Source of the DNA: Cupriavidus plantarum
GTDB lineage: Bacteria; Pseudomonadota; Gammaproteobacteria; Burkholderiales; Burkholderiaceae
Direction of reading: 5' to 3'
Assembly: GCF_905397285.1 (NCBI RefSeq)
Contig: NZ_CAJPUX010000002.1
Location: 992,001-1,056,000, forward strand
Length of the DNA: 64,000 bases
The notes beneath the pieces are model-generated. The model was not told where the DNA came from, made no database searches, and worked only from the letters and a program-made list of their open reading frames with translations. Positions 1 to 9,205 of the stretch are shown in pieces. A program made the position numbers and the translations under genes. Each line of letters opens with the position of its first letter. Positions within the stretch are counted from its first letter, which is position 1.

Positions 1-1516
1 GGCGCGCGGCGCGGCGGCCTCCAACAAGGCATTCGGCGAGGTTGCCACCGGCCATATAGAGATGACCGAACGCGCTGCCGAGCTCGCCGGCCGCGTAGAG
101 TCCGTCGATAGCGTTCCCCTCCACATCGATCACACGCTGATTCGCGTCGTGGACGGGACCGCCCTGCGTATTGATGACAAGCGGCCAGACCTGCGCCAGA
201 TAGAACGGCGCGCGCGCGATGGGGCGCATCGTCGATGGCGGTCGGCAAAACGCCTCGTCACGCCCCGCCGCGCACGCGTCGTTCCACGCCTGCAGCGTGG
301 CGGCAAGCGTGGGTTCGGGGATATCGCTCAGCGCCGCCAGCGACGTCAGCGACGACGCCTTGCGGAAGATGCCAAGGGTGACTTCCCGCGCGTTGTCATC
401 GCTCCACGCGAACGTCCGCGCGGCGTCGGGGGCGTCAGGCGTGACATGGGCAATGAACCGGCCAAGCCTGTACAGGCGAAAGCCCTCTTCATCGAGCACC
501 ATCCACGCCGGCAGGCGCGTATTGCGGCCATGATTGCCGTCGAGATGCGAGAAGTGGCGCACGCCGGTGTCGCCGGGATAGGGCTCGTACTCGTTGGCGA
601 ACCGCCTGCCAAGTTGATCGACGAGGATCCACGGCATGACCGGGAGATCGTCGGGGGCATGTCCGGGCGTCCACATCGGCACGCTCTTCGTATAGAGGCC
701 GAATGGGAATGCCGGGTCCGGATGGCGGAATCCGTAGGGACCGTGAAAGTGCCACATGTGCCAGAGGTCGGCGCCGAGGGCCTGGGCCATGCGGATGCCG
801 TCGCCCGTGTTGCCGAGGAAGCTGCCGTTGAGGACCTGGGCCGGTTCGAACCAGGCCTGCTGCATGCGCAGGTCGGCCTCGAAACCGCCGCATGCGAGGA
901 TGACGCCGCGCTCGGCGCGTACCGTCAGGGCACCGCTGGCATCCTCGAGCATGGCGCCCCGCACGGGGCCTTCACCGTCGCGCAGCAGCCGCGTGGCCCG
1001 TGTCCCGGTGCGGACGGCGATCGGACGGCGCTCGACATGCGCCTGCAGCAGTCCGAAGAATCGCGCGCCAGCCGGCGAGACCGCCGTTACGTGCTCCGGA
1101 ATGGCATCGTGGAACCCGAGAGCGCCGGGCAGCGCCTGCACCTCGGCATAGCCAAGCGCGTCAAAGCCGAGGAATGGATAGTTTCCGGAGGCCTTGCGCA
1201 CGACGAGCGTCGCGCCGATGTCATCGGCCAGCGCGCGCAGCCATGCCGGAAAGTCATGCATGCCCTGCGCCAGCACTTGCAGGACGTCGTCGGGCGTGCG
1301 GCCGCCGCAGGTTTCGCGGAGGTAGGCGAGGGCCGCATCCGCATCGAATGCCATGCGCGCGCCGCCGGCCGACACCACGGACAGCCCGCCGGGCCAGGGC
1401 ATTTTCTCGACGAGCAGGACGCGTGCGCCAGCGTCGGCCGCCTCGATCGCGGCCGCGGCGCCCGCGGCGCCGTATCCGATGACGAGCACGTCGCAGGTCA
1501 GCGTCCGCATGGTCAT
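1..1516 (-). CDS. FAD-dependent oxidoreductase, fumarate reductase/ketosteroid dehydrogenase flavoprotein family (3' end cut by window)
   Basis: Reading leftward from an ATG at 1516, an open frame runs to the window edge without a stop. The N-terminus carries a Rossmann FAD site (GYGAAG, residues 14-19, followed by a conserved acidic strand end, LLVEK). The visible C-terminal end reads GGNLAECLVGG, the FAD-contacting signature close to the end of fumarate-reductase/3-ketosteroid-dehydrogenase-type proteins, so probably only a few residues are missing. The ATG overlaps the TGA of the upstream acyl-CoA-dehydrogenase-like gene (ATGA), which implies translational coupling. Family knowledge: such enzymes desaturate or reduce C-C bonds using FAD. 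The substrate is not readable from sequence; context suggests organosulfur or related carbon-skeleton degradation. Confidence 0.85.
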   Translation of the reverse strand, partial: MTMRTLTCDVLVIGYGAAGAAAAIEAADAGARVLLVEKMPWPGGLSVVSAGGARMAFDADAALAYLRETCGGRTPDDVLQVLAQGMHDFPAWLRALADDIGATLVVRKASGNYPFLGFDALGYAEVQALPGALGFHDAIPEHVTAVSPAGARFFGLLQAHVERRPIAVRTGTRATRLLRDGEGPVRGAMLEDASGALTVRAERGVILACGGFEADLRMQQAWFEPAQVLNGSFLGNTGDGIRMAQALGADLWHMWHFHGPYGFRHPDPAFPFGLYTKSVPMWTPGHAPDDLPVMPWILVDQLGRRFANEYEPYPGDTGVRHFSHLDGNHGRNTRLPAWMVLDEEGFRLYRLGRFIAHVTPDAPDAARTFAWSDDNAREVTLGIFRKASSLTSLAALSDIPEPTLAATLQAWNDACAAGRDEAFCRPPSTMRPIARAPFYLAQVWPLVINTQGGPVHDANQRVIDVEGNAIDGLYAAGELGSAFGHLYMAGGNLAECLVGGRRAAR

Positions 1517-2718
1517 CGCTGCCGGGTGGAGTCGAACGCCTGCCCCAGCGCGGCGGCACCGATGGTCTGATGCGTGCGATCGTGACCCACGTGGAGCACG
1601 TGCGTATGCAGGTCGCGGATCAGCCGGCCCAGCGGATGATCGTCGAACAGCGCGGTGGACCCGGTCAGGCGGCCCATGGTCTCCGCGGCCAGCATCGCGG
1701 CTTGCGCGCACGTGGACTTGGCGGCCATCGACGTCAGCTCGGCGCGCTGCACGTCTCCATCGCGCCATGTCGCGATTGCATGGTCGAGCGAGGCAGCCGC
1801 GGCTTGTAGCGCGACCTGTACCTCGCCGACGTGCGCCTGGACGAACGGGTCGGCCACGCGCTCCGGGAATTCCCGGAGCCAGCGTGTCGCCCAGCCGGCG
1901 ATGCCTTCGCCCATGCCGAGGTAGTTTGCCGCAAAGCCGAGGTGGAACCGCCCCTGCCAGCGGCCACGCACGTAGTCGCCTGGGCGGCCCAGTACATGCG
2001 ACGCAGGCACGCGCACATCGTCGAGCCGCACCTGCGGACTCTCCGCGACGCGCATGCCCGTCGGCCGATACCAGCCCCCGACCTGCGTGACACCCGCCAT
2101 CGATGGTTCGACCAGCACCATCTGCTGATTGTGGATCAGACCGTCGGGCCCTTCGATCGATGCAAAGACGAGCCCATAGCCATGCGCGATGCCGTTCGTC
2201 GCGTACTGCTTCACGCCGTTGACGCGAAAACCGTCGGCATCGGCAACGGCGGTGGTCTGGTAGCGCGGCGACCCGGGGGCGAGGCCCGGCTCGCTGCCGA
2301 GAAAGGCGAACAACGACAGTGCGCCGCGCTGCGGCGCGAGGAACCGCGCGTGCTGGGCGGGCGTGCCGGTCTCCCATACCGTCCATAGCGCGTGGTTGTG
2401 CACCTGCAGGCAATGCGCCGTGCCCGGCGACACGCGCGCGATCGTGCGAATCGCGTGCAGATAGGTGCCGGGATCGTCCGTGCCCAGCCGGCTTTCGACG
2501 CCGCCGAGCGATGCGGGCAATGTGAGGCGGAGCCATCCACCGTCGTGCAGTTCGCGCAGATTGTCGAGCGGCAGGGCGGCGTGCTCGTGCGACACCGCTT
2601 CACGCGCGGCGAACCGCGTCTCCACGAGGTGGCGCAGCGCGGCGAGATCGGGGCGGGAATCGCGGGGATCGACGGTATCGCGGGGATCGGCGGGGAGAGT
2701 CTCGGGGGCAACGTTCAT
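1513..2718 (-). CDS. Acyl-CoA dehydrogenase-fold monooxygenase, DszC/SfnB-like
   Basis: The protein (about 401 aa from the ATG at 2718; an in-frame upstream start at 2754 would give 413) has the acyl-CoA dehydrogenase fold: helical N-terminal domain, central beta domain with the flavin-contacting stretch TTAVADADGFRVNGVKQYAT, and a C-terminal helical bundle. The C-terminus has the DHPLGRLIRDLHTHVLHVG pattern seen in the DszC/SfnB group. In these relatives the flavin is used for N- or S-oxygenation or desulfurisation, not acyl-CoA oxidation. The neighbours, two DszA/NtaA-like flavin monooxygenases in divergent orientation and an Ssu importer, support a role in organosulfur use. That substrate class is inference. 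Confidence 0.82.
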   Translation of the reverse strand: MNVAPETLPADPRDTVDPRDSRPDLAALRHLVETRFAAREAVSHEHAALPLDNLRELHDGGWLRLTLPASLGGVESRLGTDDPGTYLHAIRTIARVSPGTAHCLQVHNHALWTVWETGTPAQHARFLAPQRGALSLFAFLGSEPGLAPGSPRYQTTAVADADGFRVNGVKQYATNGIAHGYGLVFASIEGPDGLIHNQQMVLVEPSMAGVTQVGGWYRPTGMRVAESPQVRLDDVRVPASHVLGRPGDYVRGRWQGRFHLGFAANYLGMGEGIAGWATRWLREFPERVADPFVQAHVGEVQVALQAAAASLDHAIATWRDGDVQRAELTSMAAKSTCAQAAMLAAETMGRLTGSTALFDDHPLGRLIRDLHTHVLHVGHDRTHQTIGAAALGQAFDSTRQR

Positions 2719-2875
2719 CGCCCGCATTTTGCGAACGCGCCCGTTACGGAACAAAGATTCATTTCGTATATGGATGGCGGTCGCGAACCGGTATCGACAT
2801 GCGGAATTCGCGTTTAGGTTCGTCGCGGGAATTGATTACGCTACAAGGCTTCCTCTGCACCTCCTTCCTCCAGCC

Positions 2876-4243
2876 ATGACTCAACGAAGCGGGCATCTCA
2901 GCCTTGGCGCGTTCCTGTATCCCTCCGGGCATCACATCGCCGCGTGGCGCCATCCGGAGGCGCAGGCCGACGGCGGGATCGACTTCCGGTTCTACGCGGA
3001 CCTCGCGCGCGCCGCGGAGGCCGCGAAGTTCGACCTGATCTTCCTGGCCGACGGCGTCGGCACGCGTGGCGACAATGTTGAAGTCCTCAGCCGTGTCGCC
3101 CATAGTTATCAGGCGCAGTTCGAACCGTTGACACTGTTGTCCGCGCTGTCGGCGGTGACGGAGCGCATCGGCCTCGTCGCGACGGCGTCGACGTCTTTCA
3201 ACGAGCCCTATCACGTGGCGCGAAAATTCGCCTCGCTCGACCATCTGTCTGGCGGCCGCGCGGGGTGGAACGTGGTGACGACCGGCAACGAGCACGAGGC
3301 GCGCAACTTCAACCTCGACAAGCACTATGCGCATGCGGACCGCTACGCGCGGGCGCGCGAGTTCGTCGACGTGGTCACCGGCCTGTGGAACAGCTGGGAG
3401 GACGATGCCTTTCTGCGCGACAAGGAGCGCGGCCTCTACTACGACGCCGACAAGCGCCATGTGCTCCATCATCGCGGCGAGTTCTTCAAGGTGCAGGGGC
3501 CGTTGAGCGTGTCCCGCACCCCGCAGGGACATCCTGTCGTCGTGCAGGCCGGTTCTTCGGAGGCGGGCAAGGAACTGGCGGCGCGCAGCGGCGAGGTCGT
3601 GTTCACCGCGCAGCAGACCCTCGAGGAAGCGGTGGCGTTCTACGCCGATCTCAAGGGACGGCTGGCACGCTATGGCCGCACGCACGACGACCTGCGCGTG
3701 ATGCCCGGTGTGTTCCCGGTCGTTGGCGCAAGCGAGGCCGAGGCGCGCGAGAAGTTCGAGCAGCTACAGGAGCTGATCGATCCCGTGGTGGGCCTGTCGC
3801 TGTTGTCGACGATCGCCGGCGGTGTGGATCTGTCGAAGTATCCGCTCGACGGTCCTATCCCCGACTTGCCGGAGACCAACGGCACCAAGAGCCGCCAGCA
3901 GCTCGTGATCGATCTCGCGCGGCGCGAGAACCTGACCATCCGGCAGCTCTATCAGCGTGTGGCGGGCGCGCGGGGCCACTGGCAGCTCGTGGGCACGGCG
4001 GTGCAGATTGCCGATGAACTCGAGGAACGTTTCCGGCATTACGGCGCCGATGGCTACAACATCATGGCGCCGTATCTGCCGGGCGGATTGCACGACGTTA
4101 TCGCGCACGTGATTCCCGAACTGCGGCGGCGGGGGTTGTATCGCACCGAGTACACGGGGACGACCTTGCGGGAGCATCTTGGGCTCAAGCGGCCCGCGCA
4201 TCCCGCGGCGGTCGTTCCGCAGCCGGCGCTGCAGCCGGCTTGA
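2876..4243 (+). CDS. LLM-class flavin-dependent monooxygenase, NtaA/SnaA/DszA family (first copy)
   Basis: A 455-aa luciferase-like TIM-barrel protein. The family stretch HLSGGRAGWNVVTTGNEHE follows a barrel strand (IGLVATASTSFNEPYHVARKF), and the C-terminal half has GADGYNIMAPYLPGG, the usual FMN-pocket end of NtaA/DszA enzymes. I chose the ATG at 2876 because the family starts a few residues before the first strand; the 137 residues in front of it read through the divergent promoter region and look non-coding. Such enzymes use reduced FMN supplied by a separate reductase and O2 to break C-S or C-N bonds. A homologous copy follows 46 bp downstream. The true substrate cannot be read. Confidence 0.88.
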   Translation: MTQRSGHLSLGAFLYPSGHHIAAWRHPEAQADGGIDFRFYADLARAAEAAKFDLIFLADGVGTRGDNVEVLSRVAHSYQAQFEPLTLLSALSAVTERIGLVATASTSFNEPYHVARKFASLDHLSGGRAGWNVVTTGNEHEARNFNLDKHYAHADRYARAREFVDVVTGLWNSWEDDAFLRDKERGLYYDADKRHVLHHRGEFFKVQGPLSVSRTPQGHPVVVQAGSSEAGKELAARSGEVVFTAQQTLEEAVAFYADLKGRLARYGRTHDDLRVMPGVFPVVGASEAEAREKFEQLQELIDPVVGLSLLSTIAGGVDLSKYPLDGPIPDLPETNGTKSRQQLVIDLARRENLTIRQLYQRVAGARGHWQLVGTAVQIADELEERFRHYGADGYNIMAPYLPGGLHDVIAHVIPELRRRGLYRTEYTGTTLREHLGLKRPAHPAAVVPQPALQPA

Positions 4244-4289
4244 TCTGCCCCGAGCCACCCTCCCTATCGTCTATCCCATCCCGATCATC

Positions 4290-5672
4290 GTGCCAAAAGA
4301 AATCCGCATCAACGCGTTCGTCACGTTCGCGCCGAGCCATCTGTCACCGGGGCTGTGGAAGCATCCCCGCGACAAATCGCTGCAGTACCACACGCTCGCC
4401 TACTGGACCGAACTCGCGCAGATCGCCGAGCGGGGACTCTACGACGCGCTGTTCTGGGCCGATGGCATCAGCACGTACAGCGTATATGGCAACTCCCACG
4501 CACCGGCGATCCGTGGCGCGCTGCAGTTTCCGCGCCTCGATCCGCTCCTGCTGGTCTCGGCCATGGCGCAGGTCACGACGCACCTCGGCTTCGCGGTCAC
4601 AAGCAGCACCACGTACGAGCCGCCTTACCAGTTCGCGCGCCGCATGTCGACGCTCGACCATCTGACCGGCGGCCGCGTGGGGTGGAATATCGTCACGAGC
4701 TTCGGCAGCACGGGCACGAAGGCGGTGGGCCTTGGTGACGCGCGGGGGCATGACGAACGCTACGACGTGGCCGACGAGTACATGGAGTTGCTGTACAAGC
4801 TGTGGGAGGGCAGCTGGGAAGACGGCGCCGCCGTGCGCGACAGGGCCGGGCAGGTGTTTGCCGATCCCGGCAAGGTTCACGAAATTCACCACGACGGCAA
4901 GTATTTCCAGATGGAAGGTGTCCATTACAGCGAGCCTTCGCCGCAGCGCACGCCGCTGCTGTATCAGGCCGGCGCATCCGCGCGCGGCAAGGACTTCGCC
5001 GCGAAGCACGCGGAATGCGTGTTCATCAGCGCGCCGAGCCGCAAGGTCATCCGCGATACGGTGGACGATACGCGCCGCCGCGTGGCCGAGCAGGGCCGCG
5101 ACCCGGCCTCCGTGCTGTTCTTCATGCTGCTGACCGTGATCGTCGGCCGCACCGAGGAGGAGGCGCGCGCGAAGCTCGCCGACATCGAGCAGCATGTCAG
5201 CCTCGAAGGCGCGCTGGCGCTGTTCTCGCGCTGGACGGGTGTAGACCTGGCGGGCAAGGACATCGATGCGCCGTTTACCTACGAGCGCAGCGAGGCGATG
5301 CAATCGACGATCGAGGGCTTCACCATCGCCGATCCGGACCGCGTCTGGACCATCGGCGAGCTCGCGCGGCATAACGCGATCGGCGGAAAGGGGCCCGTCC
5401 TGGTCGGGTCGCCCGAGCAGGTCGCGGATGCGATGCAGGCCTGGATCGAAGACACCGGTGTCGACGGCTTCAACCTCAGCTACACGATCATGCCGGACTC
5501 GCACCGCGACTTCGTAGACCTCGTGGTGCCGGAGTTGCAGCGGCGCGGCGTCTACAAGACGGCGTATCGGCCCGGCACGCTGCGGGAAAAGCTCTACGGC
5601 GCCGGTCGCGCGTTGCTCGGCGACGAGCACGTGGCGGCGAGCCATCGGACTCGAGAGGCGGAGACGGTATGA
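4290..5672 (+). CDS. LLM-class flavin-dependent monooxygenase, NtaA/SnaA/DszA family (second copy)
   Basis: About 460 aa from a GTG at 4290, chosen because the family begins at KEIRINAFVTFAPSHLSPG and there is no closer ATG; the longer frame back to 4179 overlaps the preceding gene. The family motif HLTGGRVGWNIVTSFGSTGT and the C-terminal GVDGFNLSYTIMPDS are present. It is related to but clearly diverged from its upstream neighbour, so the pair is an older duplication with probably different substrates. The stop overlaps the next ATG by 4 bp (ATGA), placing the FAD/NAD(P) protein in the same transcript. No SsuE/NtaB-type flavin reductase is visible nearby. Confidence 0.87.
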   Translation: MPKEIRINAFVTFAPSHLSPGLWKHPRDKSLQYHTLAYWTELAQIAERGLYDALFWADGISTYSVYGNSHAPAIRGALQFPRLDPLLLVSAMAQVTTHLGFAVTSSTTYEPPYQFARRMSTLDHLTGGRVGWNIVTSFGSTGTKAVGLGDARGHDERYDVADEYMELLYKLWEGSWEDGAAVRDRAGQVFADPGKVHEIHHDGKYFQMEGVHYSEPSPQRTPLLYQAGASARGKDFAAKHAECVFISAPSRKVIRDTVDDTRRRVAEQGRDPASVLFFMLLTVIVGRTEEEARAKLADIEQHVSLEGALALFSRWTGVDLAGKDIDAPFTYERSEAMQSTIEGFTIADPDRVWTIGELARHNAIGGKGPVLVGSPEQVADAMQAWIEDTGVDGFNLSYTIMPDSHRDFVDLVVPELQRRGVYKTAYRPGTLREKLYGAGRALLGDEHVAASHRTREAETV

Positions 5673-7162
5673 GCACGCATTCCATCCAGACGACGTCGGG
5701 GTTGGCATCGGCGCCGGCGCCGCGCATCGCCATCGTCGGCGGCGGCTTTGCGGGCGTGGCGGTGGCGCTGCGCCTGCTGCGACAATCGCCGGTGCCCGTG
5801 CATATCGACCTGATCGACCCCGCGGAGACGCCGGGCCTCGGTGTCGCCTATGCCACGACGCTGCCGCATCATCTGATCAATGGCATCAGCAAGATGATCA
5901 GCCTGTTCGACGACGAGCCCGGGCACTTCACGGACTGGCTTGCGCGGCAGGTCAGCGCGGGCGTCTGGGCGCCGCCGGAAGGCATCGCGCTCGGCGACAG
6001 CCTGCCGCCGCGGCAGCTCTATGGCGCGTACCTGCAAGAGACATGGGCCTTGCATACCGGCGCGCTCCGCGAGGGCTTTGCGCTGGAGCACCTGCGTGCG
6101 CGCGCGACGGGGCTGCAGCGCGTCGGCAAGTCGTATGTCGTCACGCTTGGCGACGGGCGCCGGCGGCACGCCGACAAGGTGGTGCTCGCCACCGGGCTGA
6201 TGCCGCGGCGCGCGGCTGACCTGCCGTTCGCCATCGATGACGCGGCGCTGCGCTCCCCCGCCTACGTGCATGACCAATGGGCGCCCGGCGCGTTCGACGG
6301 CATCGAGGGTGGCCAGCGTATCGTCTATCTCGGAGCGGGCCTGAGCGCGCTGGATGGGCTGATTTCTGCCGAACATGCGGGGTTCCGCGGCGAGCATGTG
6401 GCCATTTCGCGGCGGGGGCTTGCCGTCAACGAGCGGCGCGCGCTGGAACCCTGGCCCGATTTCCTCGAGATTCCCGAGCAGGGCCTGACGCTGCGGGCGT
6501 TGCTGCGCCAGGTTCATCCGCAGCTGCGCCGCCTGCGCGCGGAGGGGCAGGACTGGCAGCGCATCGTGCCGACCTTGCGGCTGCACGTCGACACCCTGTG
6601 GGCGCGGGCTTCGGTTGCGGAACGCCGGCGCTTCGTGCGCACGTCGCGTTCGGTATGGGACGTGTCGCTGCATCGCTCCGCGCCGGTCGCGCTGGCATGG
6701 CAGACGCGCGTCAAGGCCGATGGCCGCTATCGGCACGAGGCGGGCCAGCTGTTTGCCGTGGAGGCATTGCCAGACGGGCGCCTCGCGGTCCGCTGGCGGG
6801 AGCGCGGGGGCACGGCGGTGCATACGCTCGAGGCGGATCGCGTGATCAATTGCCTTGGGTTCGAATACGACTGGCGCCGCAGCGACGATCCGCTCAGCCG
6901 CGACGTCCTGGCGCGCGGGCTTGTCCAGCCCGACCCGCTGGGCTTCGGCTTGCAGGCGTCGCGCGACACCTGCGCGCTGCTGGACGCGAACGGGCATCCG
7001 CAGGAAGGGCTCCATGCGGTCGGACATCCGCTGCGCGGCGTGTTCTGGGAATCGAACGCGGTGACCGAACATATCCCGCATGTGGGCAAGGTCGCGCGCG
7101 CGTTGATCGCGCAGCTGGCGTCCGCATCGCAGGCGACCGGCGCGGAGCGCGCGGCGGCCTGA
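5669..7162 (+). CDS. FAD/NAD(P)-binding protein (NAD_binding_9-like)
   Basis: 497 aa. The N-terminus has a Rossmann dinucleotide site GGGFAG (residues 24-29) after RIAIV, followed by LGVAYATTLPHHLINGIS, a hallmark of the FAD/NAD(P)-binding proteins often annotated as hydroxyacylglutathione-hydrolase-like or HI0933-like. A second nucleotide-binding segment IVYLGAGLSALDGL sits near residue 215. The ATG overlaps the stop of the preceding monooxygenase. Because no dedicated FMN reductase lies in this cluster, this protein could supply reduced flavin or carry out a later oxidation; that is inference. The enzyme class is clear, the reaction is not. Confidence 0.8.
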   Translation: MSTHSIQTTSGLASAPAPRIAIVGGGFAGVAVALRLLRQSPVPVHIDLIDPAETPGLGVAYATTLPHHLINGISKMISLFDDEPGHFTDWLARQVSAGVWAPPEGIALGDSLPPRQLYGAYLQETWALHTGALREGFALEHLRARATGLQRVGKSYVVTLGDGRRRHADKVVLATGLMPRRAADLPFAIDDAALRSPAYVHDQWAPGAFDGIEGGQRIVYLGAGLSALDGLISAEHAGFRGEHVAISRRGLAVNERRALEPWPDFLEIPEQGLTLRALLRQVHPQLRRLRAEGQDWQRIVPTLRLHVDTLWARASVAERRRFVRTSRSVWDVSLHRSAPVALAWQTRVKADGRYRHEAGQLFAVEALPDGRLAVRWRERGGTAVHTLEADRVINCLGFEYDWRRSDDPLSRDVLARGLVQPDPLGFGLQASRDTCALLDANGHPQEGLHAVGHPLRGVFWESNAVTEHIPHVGKVARALIAQLASASQATGAERAAA

Positions 7163-7178
7163 GCGTGAGGGGCGCGCG

Positions 7179-7230
7179 GCACATGCGCGCGCGGATCGCG
7201 TAACGTCATGCGATCCGTCGCGGCATGTGC
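7179..7230. repeat. Long imperfect inverted repeat between the FAD protein and the desaturase gene
   Basis: The arms are GCACATGC (7179-7186) with GCATGTGC (7223-7230), and inside them GGATCGC (7193-7199) with GCGATCC (7210-7216), around a 10-nt loop. It begins 16 bp after a stop codon. No T-tract follows, so it is not a classical intrinsic terminator; it could be an mRNA processing or stabilising hairpin, or a protein-binding dyad. Confidence 0.7.
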
Positions 7231-7338
7231 GGGTTGCGCCGTCGAACGCATATGGATATCGGCAATGGTTCGTTCCAGCGCATATGGCACCGGTCGTATC
7301 CTGCAGTCTGTTTCACAGCGCATGACTGCACGGTATCC

Positions 7339-8316
7339 ATGGCCATCTACCTCGACGACCGACAACGCGAAGAGTTGACGCGTGCCGCCCGGCACTGGCT
7401 ATGGCGCACGGAGATGCCAACATGGATGCGCGTGGCGGCCGTGTATGGATCGTGGTTCGGGATCGCGGCCAATGCGCAACGGCTCGGTTTGCCGCTGACA
7501 TGCGTGCTGCTTACGCTCGCTACGACGTGGTACCTCTCGCTGCAGCACGAGCTGCTGCACGGACATCCGACGCGCCTGCCGTGGCTCAACGCGCTGCTTG
7601 GCGCGGCGCCGCTTGGCGTCTGGCTGCCGTACAGCCTGTATCGCCGCGCGCATCTGCAGCATCACGACGCCGAACTCACGCATCCGCATGCGGACCCCGA
7701 GAGCTATTTCCTGTTTCCGGCGGAATGGCAGCAAGCCGGCCCGCTGCGCCGCTGGCTGTATGCCACGCGCAATACGCTGCTCGGCCGCGTGCTGCTGCAG
7801 CCGGCGTTCTCGATCTACGCGATCGCCGCGGAGGCCGTGGGCAAGGTGAGGGCGGGGGACTGGCGCGATGTGCCGGTCTGGCTCGCGCATCTGTCCGCGC
7901 TGGCGGCGCTGCTCGCATGGCTCCAGCAGTCCTGCGGCATCCCGGCGTGGCTGCTGCTCTGCGGTGTCGCGTATCCGGCCATGTCGCTGGCGGCGATCCG
8001 CTCGTTTCAGGAGCATCGTCCCAGCGATTCGCATCCGGGCCGCAGCATCATCAACGATGCGGGCCTCGGCTGGCGGCTGCTGTTCCTCAACAACAACTAT
8101 CACCTCGTGCATCACGATCTTCCCTCCGTGCCGTGGTTCGCGCTCGGCTGGGTCTATCGGCGTCGCGCGAGCGACTATCTCGCGCGCAACGATGGTTTCT
8201 TCGTGCGGGGCTATCGCGAATGGCTGCGGCGGTATGCGTGGCGCGCGGTGGCGCCCGTGGCGCATCCCATGTTCCAGGGGCCTTCGGACGCTTCGGCCCA
8301 CCGTCCCCTCCACTGA
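7339..8316 (+). CDS. Membrane fatty acid desaturase-family di-iron protein
   Basis: 325 aa from the ATG at 7339. The three histidine clusters of membrane di-iron desaturases/hydroxylases are all present: HELLHGH (residues 70-76), HLQHHD (105-110) and HLVHHD (about 255-260). Hydrophobic segments flank them. The family inserts double bonds or hydroxyl groups into acyl chains or related hydrophobic compounds using O2 and an electron donor. Its position inside an organosulfur-type cluster is unusual: it could act on a hydrophobic substrate of this pathway. The start is set by family length; a longer in-frame reading from 7225 begins inside the inverted repeat and is unlikely. Confidence 0.85.
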   Translation: MAIYLDDRQREELTRAARHWLWRTEMPTWMRVAAVYGSWFGIAANAQRLGLPLTCVLLTLATTWYLSLQHELLHGHPTRLPWLNALLGAAPLGVWLPYSLYRRAHLQHHDAELTHPHADPESYFLFPAEWQQAGPLRRWLYATRNTLLGRVLLQPAFSIYAIAAEAVGKVRAGDWRDVPVWLAHLSALAALLAWLQQSCGIPAWLLLCGVAYPAMSLAAIRSFQEHRPSDSHPGRSIINDAGLGWRLLFLNNNYHLVHHDLPSVPWFALGWVYRRRASDYLARNDGFFVRGYREWLRRYAWRAVAPVAHPMFQGPSDASAHRPLH

Positions 8317-8322
8317 CCGATC

Positions 8323-9183
8323 ATGCCCATACTCGAGCGCTGGGTCGCAGCGCTGCCCATGTACAACGTTTCCGCGTCGCTGCGCGCGGACTGGCTCGAA
8401 CTGATCGAGCGCGTCGGTGAAGCCCTGGCACGCGATGGCACTGCGAACGGTGCGGCGGGCGGCGGGGCAATCGCGCTGCGGGCCGTCGACCCGGGCGAGG
8501 GCCACGATGCCTTGCAGGCGTTCTGGCATCGCGACGATCTGCTGCTGTCGCAGACCTGCGGGCTGCCATTGGTGCGCGGCCTGGCGCCGCATGTACGGCT
8601 CATCGGCACGCCGCGGTTCGACGTGCCTGGCTGTCACCGGCAGCGCTATCGCAGCGCGCTGGTGGTACGTGCGGGCGGACCGAGGTCGCTTGCGGATTGC
8701 CGCGGCGCGCGCGCGGCATGCAATGGCCCCGACTCGCACAGCGGCATGAACGCGCTCCGCCACGCGGTGGCGCCGCTCGTCAATGCGGATACGCATGGGG
8801 GCCGCTTCTTCAGCGAAATCGTCCTGACGGGGTCTCATCTCGCGTCGCTGGCCGCGCTGGGCAACGACGAGGCGGACGTGGCGGCGATCGACTGCGTGAC
8901 GCTGGCCTTCGCGGCCGAACATCATCCGGAGCTCGTCGCCGGCGTGCGGCAGATCGGATTCACGCGCCCGGTGCCGGGCCTGCCGTTCATCGCGTCCAAG
9001 CGCGCGAGCGTGGCGCTGGTGCGCCGCGTGCGCGCGGCACTGCGGAGCGTGCTGCACGAGCGCGCCGATCTCAGCGCGCGGCTCCACCTCGGCGATGTGG
9101 TGCGGTCGACCGTGGCCGACTACCTACCCATCGCCTCGATGGAGCGCGAGGCGCAGCTGCGCGGCTATGCGCAGCTGGCCTAG
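8323..9183 (+). CDS. PhnD-like periplasmic-binding-fold protein
   Basis: 286 aa, starting 6 bp after the desaturase stop. It resembles the phosphate/phosphonate substrate-binding PhnD fold: LLLSQTCGLPLVRGL, then GPDSHSGMNALRHAV and LAALGNDEADVAAIDCVTLAF, the segments that contact oxyanion ligands in that family. There is no obvious export signal at the N-terminus (MPILERWVAALPMYNV), so it may be a cytoplasmic binding or enzyme-like relative instead of a transport receptor. No permease partner is adjacent on this strand. It ends 22 bp before a convergent MetQ-like receptor gene. Confidence 0.78.
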   Translation: MPILERWVAALPMYNVSASLRADWLELIERVGEALARDGTANGAAGGGAIALRAVDPGEGHDALQAFWHRDDLLLSQTCGLPLVRGLAPHVRLIGTPRFDVPGCHRQRYRSALVVRAGGPRSLADCRGARAACNGPDSHSGMNALRHAVAPLVNADTHGGRFFSEIVLTGSHLASLAALGNDEADVAAIDCVTLAFAAEHHPELVAGVRQIGFTRPVPGLPFIASKRASVALVRRVRAALRSVLHERADLSARLHLGDVVRSTVADYLPIASMEREAQLRGYAQLA

Positions 9184-9205
9184 GCGCGACGTTCAGTCGT
9201 CGAGG

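Noticed and set aside
62-1570. A 502-codon rightward open frame at the left edge
   Set aside because: It is the antisense shadow of the leftward flavoprotein gene, which has a clear FAD motif and C-terminal signature; the rightward translation is Arg/Ala-rich without any domain.
4344-9087. Long leftward open frames of 454 to 562 codons opposite the monooxygenase, FAD-protein, desaturase and PhnD-like genes
   Set aside because: High-GC antisense frames with Arg/His/Ala-rich translations and no recognisable domain; the rightward frames carry complete family motifs.
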